Source of the DNA: Nesterenkonia sp. E16_10
Lineage (GTDB): Bacteria; Actinomycetota; Actinomycetes; Actinomycetales; Micrococcaceae
DNA length: 64,000 nucleotides
Reading direction: 5' to 3'
Assembly: GCF_017347085.1 (NCBI RefSeq)
Contig: NZ_JADPSA010000029.1
Location: 434,001-498,000, forward strand
In this document: piece by piece, positions 41,940-50,470 of the stretch
Layout of the letters: each line of letters starts with the position of its first letter
Position numbering within the stretch: position 1 is the stretch's first letter
Notes under the pieces: generated by a model
Told to the model about the DNA's origin: nothing
Database searches by the model: none
What the model saw: the letters and a program-made list of their open reading frames with translations, nothing else
Position numbers and translations under genes: made by a program

Positions 41940-44636
41940 TCAGACCTGGGCGGGCTGCTCCTCTTCGGCGAGCTCGACCTCGGTGACGACCACGGACTGG
42001 GTCCCGTCGGTCTGTGGGCTCAGCGCCAGGGAGCGGGATCGGGTGGCCGCCTGGACGTCGGCGATGGCGGCGTCGATGTGGGCCAGCGTCCGCTCGGGTG
42101 CGGAGACCGTCGCGGTGATCACCTCGGTGCGCTGCTTCACCTTGGCCTCAGACTTGACCTTGCGCAGACCGGAGAGCACCTGCGCCACGGAGTCCAGCAT
42201 CCCGGTCGAGCCCTGCACGGACTCCAACCCGGAGGTGGTCGGCCACTGGGTGGAGTGCACCGAGCCGTGGCGCCACCAGCGCCAGACCTCGTCGGTGACG
42301 AAGGGCAGCACCGGGGCGAAGAGCCGCAGCAGCGAGTCGAGCGTGGTCGCCAAGGCCGCCAGCACCGAATCCTGGGCCGACTCACCGCGTGAGCCGTAGG
42401 CGCGGTCCTTGACCAGCTCCACATAGTCGTCGGTGAAGGACCAGAAGAAGGACTCCACCAGCTGCAGCGCCCGGGCGTAGTCGTAGTCGGCGAAGTGCTT
42501 GGTCGCCTGGTCCACCACGGTGCGCAGCTCGGCGATCAGGGCGCGGTCCAGGGCCTCGGTGAGGACCTGAGCTCCGGCGTCGTCGCCGATGATGTGGGCT
42601 TCGGTGACACCGAGGTTCAGCGCGAACTTCGAGGCGTTGAGCAGCTTGATCGCGAGGCGGCGCCCGATCTTCATCTGCGCCACCTCGTAGGCGGTGTCTG
42701 CGCCGAGCTTCGCCGAGGCGGCCCAGTAGCGCACCGCGTCGGAGCCGAACTGCTCCAGCGGCTCGGTGGGCACGACGACATTGCCCTTGGACTTGGACAT
42801 CTTCTTGCGATCCGGGTCCAGGATCCAGCCGGAGATCGCGGTGTTGGTCCACGGCACGGAGTCATTCAGCGAGTTCGCGCGGACCGCGGAGGCGAAGAGC
42901 CAGGTGCGGATGATGTCGTGACCCTGGGGGCGCAGATCGAAGGGGAACACCTTGTTGAAGAAGTCGTTGTCCTTCTCCCAGCGGCCTGCGATGTGCGGAG
43001 TGATCGCCGAGGTGGCCCAGGTGTCCAGGACGTCGGCCTCACCGATGAAGCCACCGGCGACGCCGCGCTGGGACTCCTGGTATCCGGCGGGGACCTGCGA
43101 GGCCGGGTCCACCGGCAGCAGGGCCTCCTCGGGCAGCAGCGGGTGGTCGTAGTCGGGCTCGGCGTCGGCGTTCAGCGGGTACCAGACCGGGATCGGCACG
43201 CCGAAGAAGCGCTGCCGCGAGACCAGCCAGTCGCCGTTGAGCCCCTCCACCCAGTTCTCGTAGCGAGAGCGCATGAAGGTCGGGTGCCAGGAGATCTCCC
43301 TGCCGCGGGCGACCATCTTCTCGCGCCGGGCGGCGTCGCGACCGCCGTTGCGGATGTACCACTGCCGGGAGGTGACGACCTCCAGCGGCTTGTCGCCCTT
43401 CTCGTAGAAGTGCACCGCGTGGGTGATCTTCTTGGGCTCCCCCTCGAGCAGCTCGGCGGCCTTGAGCAGCTCCACCACGGCCTCCTTGGCCGAATGCACG
43501 GTCTTGCCGGCGAGCTGTTCGTAGTTCGCCTGACCCTCCGTGGAGCTGATCCACTCCGGGGCCTCCCGTGAGAAGCGGCCGTCGCGGCCGATCAGCGCCC
43601 GGGTGGGCAGCTGCAGCTCGCGCCACCAGGTCACGTCGGTCATATCGCCGAAGGTGCAGATCATGGCGGCGCCGGAGCCCTTGTCCGGCTGCGCGAGTCC
43701 GTGCGCCTTGACCTCGACCTCCACGCCGAAGAGCGGGGAGATCGCGGTCTTGCCGAAGAGGTGCTGGTAGCGCTCATCATCGGGGTGCGCGACCAGGGCC
43801 ACGCAGGAGGGCAGCAGCTCGGGGCGTGTGGTCTCGATGAAGACCTGTTCGCCGGTGTCCTTCACGGTGAAGGGGTAGCGATGATACGCGCCGGGGTGGT
43901 CCTTGAACTCGAGCTCGGCCTGGGCCACGGCCGTGCGGAAGGTGATGTCCCACAGCGTCGGCGCTTGGGCTGTGTAGGCGTTGCCGGCGTGGATGTCGCG
44001 CAGGAAGGCCCGCTGAGAGGCGGCGCGGGAGTCATCGTCGATGGTGCGGTAGGTCTGGCGCCAGTCCACCGAGAGGCCCAGCCGGGAGAAGAGATCCTCG
44101 AAGACCTTCTCGTCTTCCACGGTGAGGGTCTCGCAGAGCTCGATGAAGTTCGCGCGGCTGATCGCGTCCCAGTCGCGCTGGTTCTTGGCCGGCTTCTCCG
44201 GCGGGGTGTAGTCCGGGTCGTAGGGCTGCGCGGGATCGCAGCGCACCCCGTAGTAGTTCTGGACCCGACGCTCGGTGGGCAGTCCGTTGTCGTCCCAGCC
44301 CAGCGGGTAGAAGACGTTCTTCCCGGACATCCGCATGAAGCGGGCCATCACGTCGGTCTGCGTGTAGGAGAACATATGCCCCACGTGCAGCGAGCCGGAG
44401 GCGGTGGGCGGCGGAGTGTCGATGGAGTAGACCTCGGCGCGCTCGGTGTCCTCGTTGAAGTGGTAGATCTCCTCGTCCTGCCAGGCGGCATGGAGCTTCT
44501 CCTCGAGGCCCTCCAGCGCCGGGCGGTCCGGGACCACGGGGCTCTTGTGCGCGGCGGTGGCCTGGGAGGGGTCTGCGGAATGGGTCGCGGTGGCGGGCGC
44601 GTCTGTGCCCGGAGTCTGATCAGCCATGCTGGCCAT
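41940..44636 (-). CDS. valS: Valine--tRNA ligase
   Basis: 898 residues, class I synthetase. The HIGH motif is HVGH in GSLHVGHMFSYTQTD and KMSKS appears in KKMSKSKGNVVVP. The ASGSLHVGHMFSYTQ region is characteristic of ValRS. The N terminus has a 40-residue Ala/Thr/Pro-rich extension. Starts at 44636 and 44627 are both possible. It is a single-gene unit closed by a strong terminator, and I saw no T-box upstream, unlike ileS. Confidence 0.96.
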   Translation of the reverse strand: MASMADQTPGTDAPATATHSADPSQATAAHKSPVVPDRPALEGLEEKLHAAWQDEEIYHFNEDTERAEVYSIDTPPPTASGSLHVGHMFSYTQTDVMARFMRMSGKNVFYPLGWDDNGLPTERRVQNYYGVRCDPAQPYDPDYTPPEKPAKNQRDWDAISRANFIELCETLTVEDEKVFEDLFSRLGLSVDWRQTYRTIDDDSRAASQRAFLRDIHAGNAYTAQAPTLWDITFRTAVAQAELEFKDHPGAYHRYPFTVKDTGEQVFIETTRPELLPSCVALVAHPDDERYQHLFGKTAISPLFGVEVEVKAHGLAQPDKGSGAAMICTFGDMTDVTWWRELQLPTRALIGRDGRFSREAPEWISSTEGQANYEQLAGKTVHSAKEAVVELLKAAELLEGEPKKITHAVHFYEKGDKPLEVVTSRQWYIRNGGRDAARREKMVARGREISWHPTFMRSRYENWVEGLNGDWLVSRQRFFGVPIPVWYPLNADAEPDYDHPLLPEEALLPVDPASQVPAGYQESQRGVAGGFIGEADVLDTWATSAITPHIAGRWEKDNDFFNKVFPFDLRPQGHDIIRTWLFASAVRANSLNDSVPWTNTAISGWILDPDRKKMSKSKGNVVVPTEPLEQFGSDAVRYWAASAKLGADTAYEVAQMKIGRRLAIKLLNASKFALNLGVTEAHIIGDDAGAQVLTEALDRALIAELRTVVDQATKHFADYDYARALQLVESFFWSFTDDYVELVKDRAYGSRGESAQDSVLAALATTLDSLLRLFAPVLPFVTDEVWRWWRHGSVHSTQWPTTSGLESVQGSTGMLDSVAQVLSGLRKVKSEAKVKQRTEVITATVSAPERTLAHIDAAIADVQAATRSRSLALSPQTDGTQSVVVTEVELAEEEQPAQV

Positions 44637-44708
44637 TCTCTCACGACGGAAGTGTCACATACTGAACCACCGGTTCTCTCAGCGCACCCTGCTCACTAGG
44701 CTGTCTCC

Positions 44709-45473
44709 ATGATCGACACCGATACCTCCACCCGCAGCGCCATGGTCACCGGCGCCTCCTCCGGGATCGGCGCCGCCACTGCGCACCGACTCACCACCGA
44801 GGGCTGGCGGGTCTTCGCGGTCGCGAGGCGCGCCGAGAAGCTCGAGAGCCTCGCCGAGCAGGAGGGGATCATCCCGATCATCTGCGACGTCACCGATCCG
44901 GAGCAGGTGGCTGTGGCTCTTGCGGAGGTCACCGCCGCCGGAGGGATCGACACCCTGATCAACAACGCCGGCGGGGCGCTGGGCATGGACCCGGTGGCCG
45001 AGGGCAGGCCCGAGGACTGGCGCTGGATGTACGAGGTCAACGTGCTCGGCGCGCTGAACGTGATCCAGGCCTTCATCCCGATGCTGCGCGCCCACGGTGA
45101 AGGCACGATCCTCACCGTCACCTCCACCGCTGGGATCACGGCCTACGAGGGCGGAGCCGGCTATAACGCGGCAAAGTTCGGCGAGCACGCACTCACCGGG
45201 GCGCTGCGATTGGAAGAGGCCGAGCACAATATCCGGGTCATCGAGGTGCTGCCGGGCATGGTCGCCACCGAGGAGTTCACCGCGAAGCGGCTCCGCGGAG
45301 ACGTGGCCGCCGCCGAGGCGGTCTATCGCGGGGTCAAGCGTCCCCTGGTCGCTGAGGACATCGCCGAGGTGATCGCGGGCGCCGTCACGCTCCCCCACCA
45401 TGTGAACCTGGATCAGGTCGTGGTCCGCCCGGTCGCCCAGGCGGCCCAGCACAAGGTGATCCGCGAGGAGTGA
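44709..45473 (+). CDS. Short-chain dehydrogenase (YdfG-like)
   Basis: 254 residues, classical SDR. TGASSGIG at the N terminus, basic AVARRAEKL after strand 2 (NADP preference), NNAG, and the catalytic YNAAKFGEHAL. The C-terminal PHHVNLDQVVVRPVAQ segment is typical of the YdfG-like 3-hydroxy-acid dehydrogenase group. It is divergent from valS by 72 bases and convergent with the DsbA-like gene. The physiological substrate is unknown. Confidence 0.88.
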   Translation: MIDTDTSTRSAMVTGASSGIGAATAHRLTTEGWRVFAVARRAEKLESLAEQEGIIPIICDVTDPEQVAVALAEVTAAGGIDTLINNAGGALGMDPVAEGRPEDWRWMYEVNVLGALNVIQAFIPMLRAHGEGTILTVTSTAGITAYEGGAGYNAAKFGEHALTGALRLEEAEHNIRVIEVLPGMVATEEFTAKRLRGDVAAAEAVYRGVKRPLVAEDIAEVIAGAVTLPHHVNLDQVVVRPVAQAAQHKVIREE

Positions 45474-45504
45474 GCACTCCCCCGACCTGAGCACACCGGA
45501 ACCG

Positions 45505-45549
45505 ACGACGACGCCGGCGCGGGCTTCAAGCCCGCGCCGGCGTCGTCGT
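45505..45549. terminator. Long GC-rich bidirectional terminator
   Basis: Arms of 22 bases (45505-45526 and 45528-45549) flank a single base, so the folded stem has only a TTCAA-type loop. It lies between the convergent SDR and DsbA-like genes, 31 bases past the SDR stop and 40 bases past the other stop. Confidence 0.85.
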
Positions 45550-45589
45550 GTGGTGCCCTCTGCTGAGGGCCCTGTGGTGGGAGCCTCGA

Positions 45590-46192
45590 TCAGTCGAAGG
45601 CTGGGGACTCCGTGCGGGAGCGCTTGAGCTCGAAGAAGTACGGGAACTGGGCCAGTGCCACGGCACCGTCGAAGACCTTGCCGGCGTCCTCGCCGCGCGG
45701 GATGCGGGTCAGCACGGGGCCGAAGAACGCGGTGCCCTGGAATGCGACGACCGGGGTGCCGACGTCCTGACCGACCAGGGAGATGCCCTTGTCGTGGGAG
45801 GCGCGCATCTCGGCGTCGTTCTTCTCCGTCTTGGCCTCGGCGAGCAGGTCCTCCTCCAGGCCGACGGCGCGCAGTGCGTTGCGCGTGGCCGCCTCGAAAT
45901 CCTTGTTGCCGTTGTTGTGGATCTCGGTGCCGGCGGCGGTGTAGAACTCTCCGACCTTGTCCTCGCCATGCTTCAGAGCCACAGCGGTGGCGGTGCGGGC
46001 CGGGATCCAGCGGGCGAGCTGCTCGGGGTCCTCGGACGGCGCGGGGTTCTTGGCCTCGTTGAGCACACCGAGGCTCATCACGTTCCAGTGCACCTCGATG
46101 TCACGGACCTTCTCGGCCTCCAGGATCCAGCGTGAGGTCACCCAGGCGAAGGGGCACAGCGGGTCGAACCAGAAATCAACGCGTTCTGCCAT
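45590..46192 (-). CDS. DsbA-family mycothiol-dependent nitroreductase (Rv2466c-like), single-Cys form
   Basis: 200 residues. The sequence follows Mycobacterium Rv2466c closely: FWFDPLCPFAWVTSRWILE, DIEVHWNVMSLG, EIHNNGN, VGTPVVAFQGTAFFGPVLTR and FFELKRSRTE at the C terminus. In Rv2466c the active site is CPWC; here it is CPFA, so only the first Cys (Cys13) remains. ATG 46192 has AGGAG six bases upstream. It is adjacent to the mycothione reductase gene, which supports a mycothiol-dependent role. A monothiol mechanism is inferred, not shown. Confidence 0.85.
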   Translation of the reverse strand: MAERVDFWFDPLCPFAWVTSRWILEAEKVRDIEVHWNVMSLGVLNEAKNPAPSEDPEQLARWIPARTATAVALKHGEDKVGEFYTAAGTEIHNNGNKDFEAATRNALRAVGLEEDLLAEAKTEKNDAEMRASHDKGISLVGQDVGTPVVAFQGTAFFGPVLTRIPRGEDAGKVFDGAVALAQFPYFFELKRSRTESPAFD

Positions 46193-46400
46193 GGAAAGCT
46201 CCTCTCGGCGCGGGACGATCGGTCGCCGCGCACGGATCAGTGGTGTTCGGGCCAGCCGCAGCGCTGCCCAGTTCAGGGGGCTGCTGCTGGTGCTTCTTCT
46301 CCTGACAACCGGGGTGCCGCGGAATCCATTCCTGGCGCCGCTGCTCCGGTAGGGCAGCCACGGTGAGGCATCTGCGGTGCGCGCGGCAGCCCCGGCAGAC

Positions 46401-47849
46401 TCAGAGCGGGGCGTCCTGCGGGATCGGGACCTCGAGTCCCAGCAGCGCATTCTCGGTGACCTCCATCAGGGCGGGATGGATCCAGTACTGTCCCCGGGCG
46501 GCCGTGTAGGCGTCCTGGCCGAAGCTCATCGCCTGGATGACCGGCTGGATCAGGTTCGAGGCCTGGTAGCCCATGACATGCGCGCCGAGGATCTGCCCGC
46601 TGCGGCGGTCCGCGATCACCTTGAAGATCCCCTCGCCGTCTTCCATCGCCCAGCCATAGGCGGTGTCGCCGTAGCGCTGGATCTTGGTGGTGAGGTTCTC
46701 CGGCCCGATGGTCTCTGCGGCCTGGGCCTCGGTGATTCCGACCTGAGCCATCTCGGGGAAGGAGAAGATCGCCGAGGGGATCGCCTCGTGCCGCGATGCG
46801 CGGATCCGGTCCGGGTGCTCCAGGTTGTGGGCGACCACCCGGGCCTCCTGGTTCGCCACATGCTTGAGCATCGCCTCGGAGCTGACATCGCCCAGCGCGT
46901 AGAGACCCGCAACCGGCTCGCCCTGGCTGAGCACTCGCTGGTATTCATCCACCGCGAGGCGCCCGTCGGAGTGCACGTCGAGACCGACCTCTTGAGCTCC
47001 GATCAGGTCGGTGTTCGGGGTGCGGCCGATGGCCACCAGGACCGCGTCCACGTCCTGGTGCTCGACCCGGCCGTCGGAGGTGACCAGCTCGACGCGCAGC
47101 CCCGCACCGTGCTCGACGATCCGGGTCGCGGTGCGCTGGTAGTGCACCGTCCAGTTCTTCTCGGCCTCGGCAGAGAAGGCGGCGGAGATGTCGGCGTCCA
47201 TGGCGGTCATCAGCCCCTGGCTGCGATTGATCTGAATGACCTCGGTGCCGAAGGCGGAGAACACCCCGGCGAACTCGCAGGCGATGTAGCCGCCGCCGAT
47301 GATCAGCAGCTTTTCGGGCCGCTGCTCGATGCGCATGATGCTGTCAGAGGTGTGCACTCCAGGCAGGTCGATTCCTGGGACCTGGGGAAGCGAGGGTCGT
47401 GATCCGGCGGCGATGACCAGCTGGTCGGCCTCGGCGCGGACACCGGAGTCAGAGACGAACGCGAAGGGCGGCTGGCTGAAGTCCCCGGTGAGCGTGACGT
47501 GCTCCGTCACGAGGTCCACATGGTCCAGCTCGACCTCGCGGTACTGCCGGCCGCCGGCCGAGATGGCGTCGATCCGGGAGAAGATCCGGTCGCGCATCGC
47601 GGGCCAGTCCACCTCGGTGGTCTCCTGGGTGACGTTGAGCCGGGCCGCTTCCACCGGCCCCCGGGCCAGCGCCGCCGGGCGGACGAACATCTTGGTCGGG
47701 ATGCACCCCACGTTGAGACAGGTGCCGCCGAAGGCCGCCGTGCTGCCAGATCCCTTGTCCGCGAGGACCACGCGCTTGTTTTCCCAGAAGGGTGTGATCA
47801 GGGAGTTCCCTGAGCCGGAACCGATGATGGAGAGGTCGTAGTGGGCCAT
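46401..47849 (-). CDS. mtr: Mycothione reductase
   Basis: 482 residues, a flavoprotein disulphide reductase. It has the N-terminal FAD site IIGSGSGNS, the redox pair in GGTCLNVGCIPTK (Cys44 and Cys49), the NAD(P) site IIGGGYIACEFAG, the second FAD segment LYALGDVSSEAML, and the C-terminal HPALMEVTENALL with the His-Glu pair. GSGSGNS at the start and HPALMEVTENALL separate it from lipoamide dehydrogenase and glutathione reductase. It reduces mycothiol disulphide with NADPH. A 208-base gap with no recognisable element separates it from the DsbA-like gene. Confidence 0.93.
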   Translation of the reverse strand: MAHYDLSIIGSGSGNSLITPFWENKRVVLADKGSGSTAAFGGTCLNVGCIPTKMFVRPAALARGPVEAARLNVTQETTEVDWPAMRDRIFSRIDAISAGGRQYREVELDHVDLVTEHVTLTGDFSQPPFAFVSDSGVRAEADQLVIAAGSRPSLPQVPGIDLPGVHTSDSIMRIEQRPEKLLIIGGGYIACEFAGVFSAFGTEVIQINRSQGLMTAMDADISAAFSAEAEKNWTVHYQRTATRIVEHGAGLRVELVTSDGRVEHQDVDAVLVAIGRTPNTDLIGAQEVGLDVHSDGRLAVDEYQRVLSQGEPVAGLYALGDVSSEAMLKHVANQEARVVAHNLEHPDRIRASRHEAIPSAIFSFPEMAQVGITEAQAAETIGPENLTTKIQRYGDTAYGWAMEDGEGIFKVIADRRSGQILGAHVMGYQASNLIQPVIQAMSFGQDAYTAARGQYWIHPALMEVTENALLGLEVPIPQDAPL

Positions 47850-47980
47850 GTGGCAATCCTAGACGCGACCGTCGACGTCGTTTCACATCAGCTGTATGAG
47901 TAGCACCTTGACGGTCGGGGCGGTCCTCCCGGAGGACCGGCCTGGCTGCACGGACCGCTCGCGGAGGTGCGGCGCCGACC

Positions 47981-48024
47981 GAATGCAGTCTCTGTCCGGC
48001 CGCGGCCGGACAGAGACTGCATTC
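47981..48024. terminator. Perfect 44-base palindrome, probable terminator
   Basis: The sequence is a perfect palindrome, with 21-base arms around a central GC. It lies five bases after the stop of the DUF4352 gene (minus strand). No T run follows it in that direction, so it may act as a hairpin barrier or mRNA 3' end. No other element was seen between it and mtr. Confidence 0.7.
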
Positions 48025-48029
48025 CGGTG

Positions 48030-48935
48030 TCAGGAAGCTTCGAAGAAGAAGTCCTGGGTGTCGAAGAAGCCGATTCGCACCCGGAGGGTGCCGTCGTCGT
48101 CGTTTGGAACGGCCAAGGAGATGTTCCCTGTCTCTGAGCCGCCGTTGTAGAGCTCGGCGATCGAATCGAAGGAATCCGGTGCTACGGCGGAGAGTTCGTA
48201 GTCTGAGCTGGTCTCTCCAGTACTGCTGACGTAGGCGACCTCTGTAGCCATCATCGGCGAGTCCGATTCGTCCCCGAGGTAGGTCGCGGTCATGTTCACG
48301 AGCATGTAGCTCTGCCCCTCGGGTGCGGGGTCGTTGAACTGGTTCTCTGCGGCGATCGCGTCATCGGCGTTAGGGGTCACGCTGTTGATAGTGACCTCCC
48401 AATCGTCGTGGGAGACGGGTTCACCGATCGGCAATGGGTTCTCGCGGCTACCCTCGTCCCCTCCCGTACCGGCTGCTTCTGGTTCTTCGCGGTCTTCGGC
48501 GATGTCTTCCTGCTCGTCCTGAATGTCCTCTTCGAGCTCGGCGACCTCCTCGTCATCCGCCGGGTCGACACTCTGAGCCTCTTCCTCAAGCTCTCGCATG
48601 TCGTCATCGACGCTGGAGAAGATCGCACCGGCAATCGCAACTCCGATGATGGTGATCAGCAGAGCGATCGCGCCGGTGATCACACCCGTGATGCCCTGGC
48701 CGCGGCCCCGGCGCTTCACGAAGGCGACGATGCCCAAGATCACGGCCAGAGGAGCAAGAATGAAGTTGGCTAGACCGATAACGGGTATAAACGCAAAGAC
48801 AATCGCGACGATACCAAGCACCATGGCAGCGATTCCGATGCCCTTCCGTGGAGGTGCTGCAGTCATCATTGGATGATGCTGTTGTTGGTCGTATTGTTGT
48901 GGTTGCTGGGGGTTCTGGGCGTAATGGTCAGACAT
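48030..48935 (-). CDS. Membrane protein with DUF4190-like and DUF4352 domains
   Basis: 301 residues. The N terminus is Gln/Pro/His-rich (QNPQQPQQYDQQQHH), then two hydrophobic helices (about residues 34-60 and 78-106) as in DUF4190-type proteins. A strongly acidic coiled segment (about residues 110-160) follows, then an extracytoplasmic beta domain like DUF4352 with PLPIGEPVSHDDWEVTINSV and YMLVNMTATY. It is probably a surface-exposed sensor or adhesive protein; the function is not known. Upstream, 48936-49180 is a relatively AT-rich gap with no recognisable gene. Confidence 0.75.
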   Translation of the reverse strand: MSDHYAQNPQQPQQYDQQQHHPMMTAAPPRKGIGIAAMVLGIVAIVFAFIPVIGLANFILAPLAVILGIVAFVKRRGRGQGITGVITGAIALLITIIGVAIAGAIFSSVDDDMRELEEEAQSVDPADDEEVAELEEDIQDEQEDIAEDREEPEAAGTGGDEGSRENPLPIGEPVSHDDWEVTINSVTPNADDAIAAENQFNDPAPEGQSYMLVNMTATYLGDESDSPMMATEVAYVSSTGETSSDYELSAVAPDSFDSIAELYNGGSETGNISLAVPNDDDGTLRVRIGFFDTQDFFFEAS

Positions 48936-49180
48936 GGGTGCCTCATTAAGGTTGGGAAAATCATGTGCGCGAGTGATAGCGCCGCGGTCGATCTGCGAAG
49001 TATCAGGAAAAGACTACGTGAGTAAATTCATCTTCTAAATGCATACACACTCCTGACCTTCACAGCATCAACGGTCGTCGTGGCACGAGCGCGCCGAAAG
49101 AGAGAGACTGAAGGGTGCCGGTAGACAGCCGCTACAGGGCCAACACCGGCCTCCCACACAGTCTCAAGAGAGTAGGACCC

Positions 49181-49510
49181 ATGATCTTCATCGTCGTGAA
49201 ATTCCAGGTCAAGCCCGAGCTGGCAGACCAGTGGCCCGCCATCACCGCTGAGTTCACCGAAGCCACCCGGGCCGAGCCCGGCAATAAGTGGTTCGACTGG
49301 TCCCGCAGCCTCGAGGACCCCAACGAGTACGTGCTCATCGAAGCCTTCGACGACGACGCCGCTGGCCCGCACGTGGAATCCGCGCACTTCCAGCAGGCGG
49401 TCAGCTCAGACGGGGCCATGGCGCAGGCGCTGGTCTCCACCCCGAAAATCATCTCGCGCCAGGTCGAAGGTGAGGGCTGGGAAGAGATGGGTGAGATGAA
49501 GATCAACTGA
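49181..49510 (+). CDS. Antibiotic biosynthesis monooxygenase (ABM) family protein
   Basis: 109 residues with the dimeric ferredoxin-like ABM fold: IFIVVKFQVKPELADQW, EPGNKWFDWSRSLEDPNEYVLIEAFDD and HVESAHFQQAV. This is the YgiN-like layout. Catalytic activity is not assured in such proteins; many act on quinones. ATG 49181 follows TAGGA. The longer frame from 49115 adds an unrelated tail. Confidence 0.82.
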   Translation: MIFIVVKFQVKPELADQWPAITAEFTEATRAEPGNKWFDWSRSLEDPNEYVLIEAFDDDAAGPHVESAHFQQAVSSDGAMAQALVSTPKIISRQVEGEGWEEMGEMKIN

Positions 49511-49575
49511 TCCGTCCCTTCCTGCGCGGAGCGCCGGGGCAAGGATCACCGCAGATCATCCCTATGATGGGGAGC

Positions 49576-50361
49576 GTGCAGATCTTGAGCGTTTCCAGCC
49601 TGAAAGGCGGGGTCGGTAAGACCTCGGTCACCATGGGCCTTGCCTCGGCCGCCCTCCACCAGGGGGTGCGGACCCTCGTCGTCGACCTAGACCCCCACGC
49701 GGATTCCACCACCGGGCTGGGCGTCACCCGCGGCGCCGGCACCGAGGCCGGGCAGCTGCTGCGCGACGCCAAGCGCACCACCTTGGGTGACCATGTGGTC
49801 CGTTCCGGCTGGCTGGATCTGCTCCCCGCAGAGCAGCGCTCCGAAGCGACGCTGGACGTCGTCGTCGGCTCCGCGCTCTCGGCGGCCTTCGATCGCCCCG
49901 ATATCCGGCCTCGCGATATGCGTCGACTCCGGATGATCCTCGATCGGGTCACCGGCTATGACCTGGTGCTCATCGATTGCCCGCCCTCCTTGTCTGGTCT
50001 GACCCGGATCGGGTGGTCGGCCTCGGATGGCGTGCTCCTGGTGGCGGAGCCGAGTCTGTTCTCCGTGGCCGGCACCGAGCGGACGATGCGTGCGATCCGG
50101 ATGTTCTCCAGCGAATACGCACCGCAGCTGAAGTCCGCCGGCGTGGTGGTCAACCGTGCCCGCGCCGATTCCACCGAGCACGAGTACCGCCTGCTGGAGA
50201 TGGAGCGGCTCTATAAGGACAAGCTGATGCTCCCGGTGCTGGAGGAGAACCCGTTCTGGCAGCAGATCCAGGGCGCGGCGTACCCGGTGCACCAGTGGCC
50301 CGGCGAACAGGTCAAGGACCTGGCGAAATCCTTCGACCAGCTGCTCAAGCAGCTGGTCTGA
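49576..50361 (+). CDS. ParA-family ATPase
   Basis: 261 residues. Deviant Walker A is KGGVGKTS near residue 10 (SVSSLKGGVGKT), with VVDLDPHADST (switch) and LVLIDCPPSLSG (Walker B). I chose GTG 49576 because orthologues begin with the MQ-LSVSSLKGG segment; an ATG at 49564 is also in frame. There is no parB or parS visible nearby, so it is an orphan ParA next to the ftsR cluster. A role in positioning or cell-cycle control is inferred. Confidence 0.82.
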   Translation: MQILSVSSLKGGVGKTSVTMGLASAALHQGVRTLVVDLDPHADSTTGLGVTRGAGTEAGQLLRDAKRTTLGDHVVRSGWLDLLPAEQRSEATLDVVVGSALSAAFDRPDIRPRDMRRLRMILDRVTGYDLVLIDCPPSLSGLTRIGWSASDGVLLVAEPSLFSVAGTERTMRAIRMFSSEYAPQLKSAGVVVNRARADSTEHEYRLLEMERLYKDKLMLPVLEENPFWQQIQGAAYPVHQWPGEQVKDLAKSFDQLLKQLV

Positions 50362-50398
50362 CACAGCAGCTGATCTGACCCAGCAGCTGGTCTGACCC
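50348..50398 (+). repeat. Three 17-base tandem repeats across the parA stop codon
   Basis: Units at 50348-50364, 50365-50381 and 50382-50398 differ at only one or two bases. The stop codon TGA lies within the first unit, so the end of the gene has been copied twice into the 3' untranslated region. Each unit holds CAGCTGGTCTGA, or CAGCTGATCTGA in the second. Confidence 0.8.
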
Positions 50399-50403
50399 AG
50401 TAG

Positions 50404-50438
50404 AAAAGGACCGCTCCTCATCGAGGGGCGGTCCTTTT
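50404..50438. terminator. Bidirectional terminator between parA and the merR gene
   Basis: A 14-base stem (50404-50417 with 50425-50438, one G-T pair) with a seven-base loop, A-rich on the left and T-rich on the right. It serves the convergent parA and merR genes. Confidence 0.88.
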
Positions 50439-50470
50439 GCGTATGGCCCCGAGGGGGCGAAGTCTGAGGG

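Noticed and set aside
44640-44708. T-box before valS
   Set aside because: The gap to the divergent SDR is 72 bases and lacks the T-box core sequence.
49576-50361. ParA as a mark of a plasmid or prophage partition system
   Set aside because: There is no ParB, replication gene or integrase, and the neighbours are a conserved chromosomal cluster.
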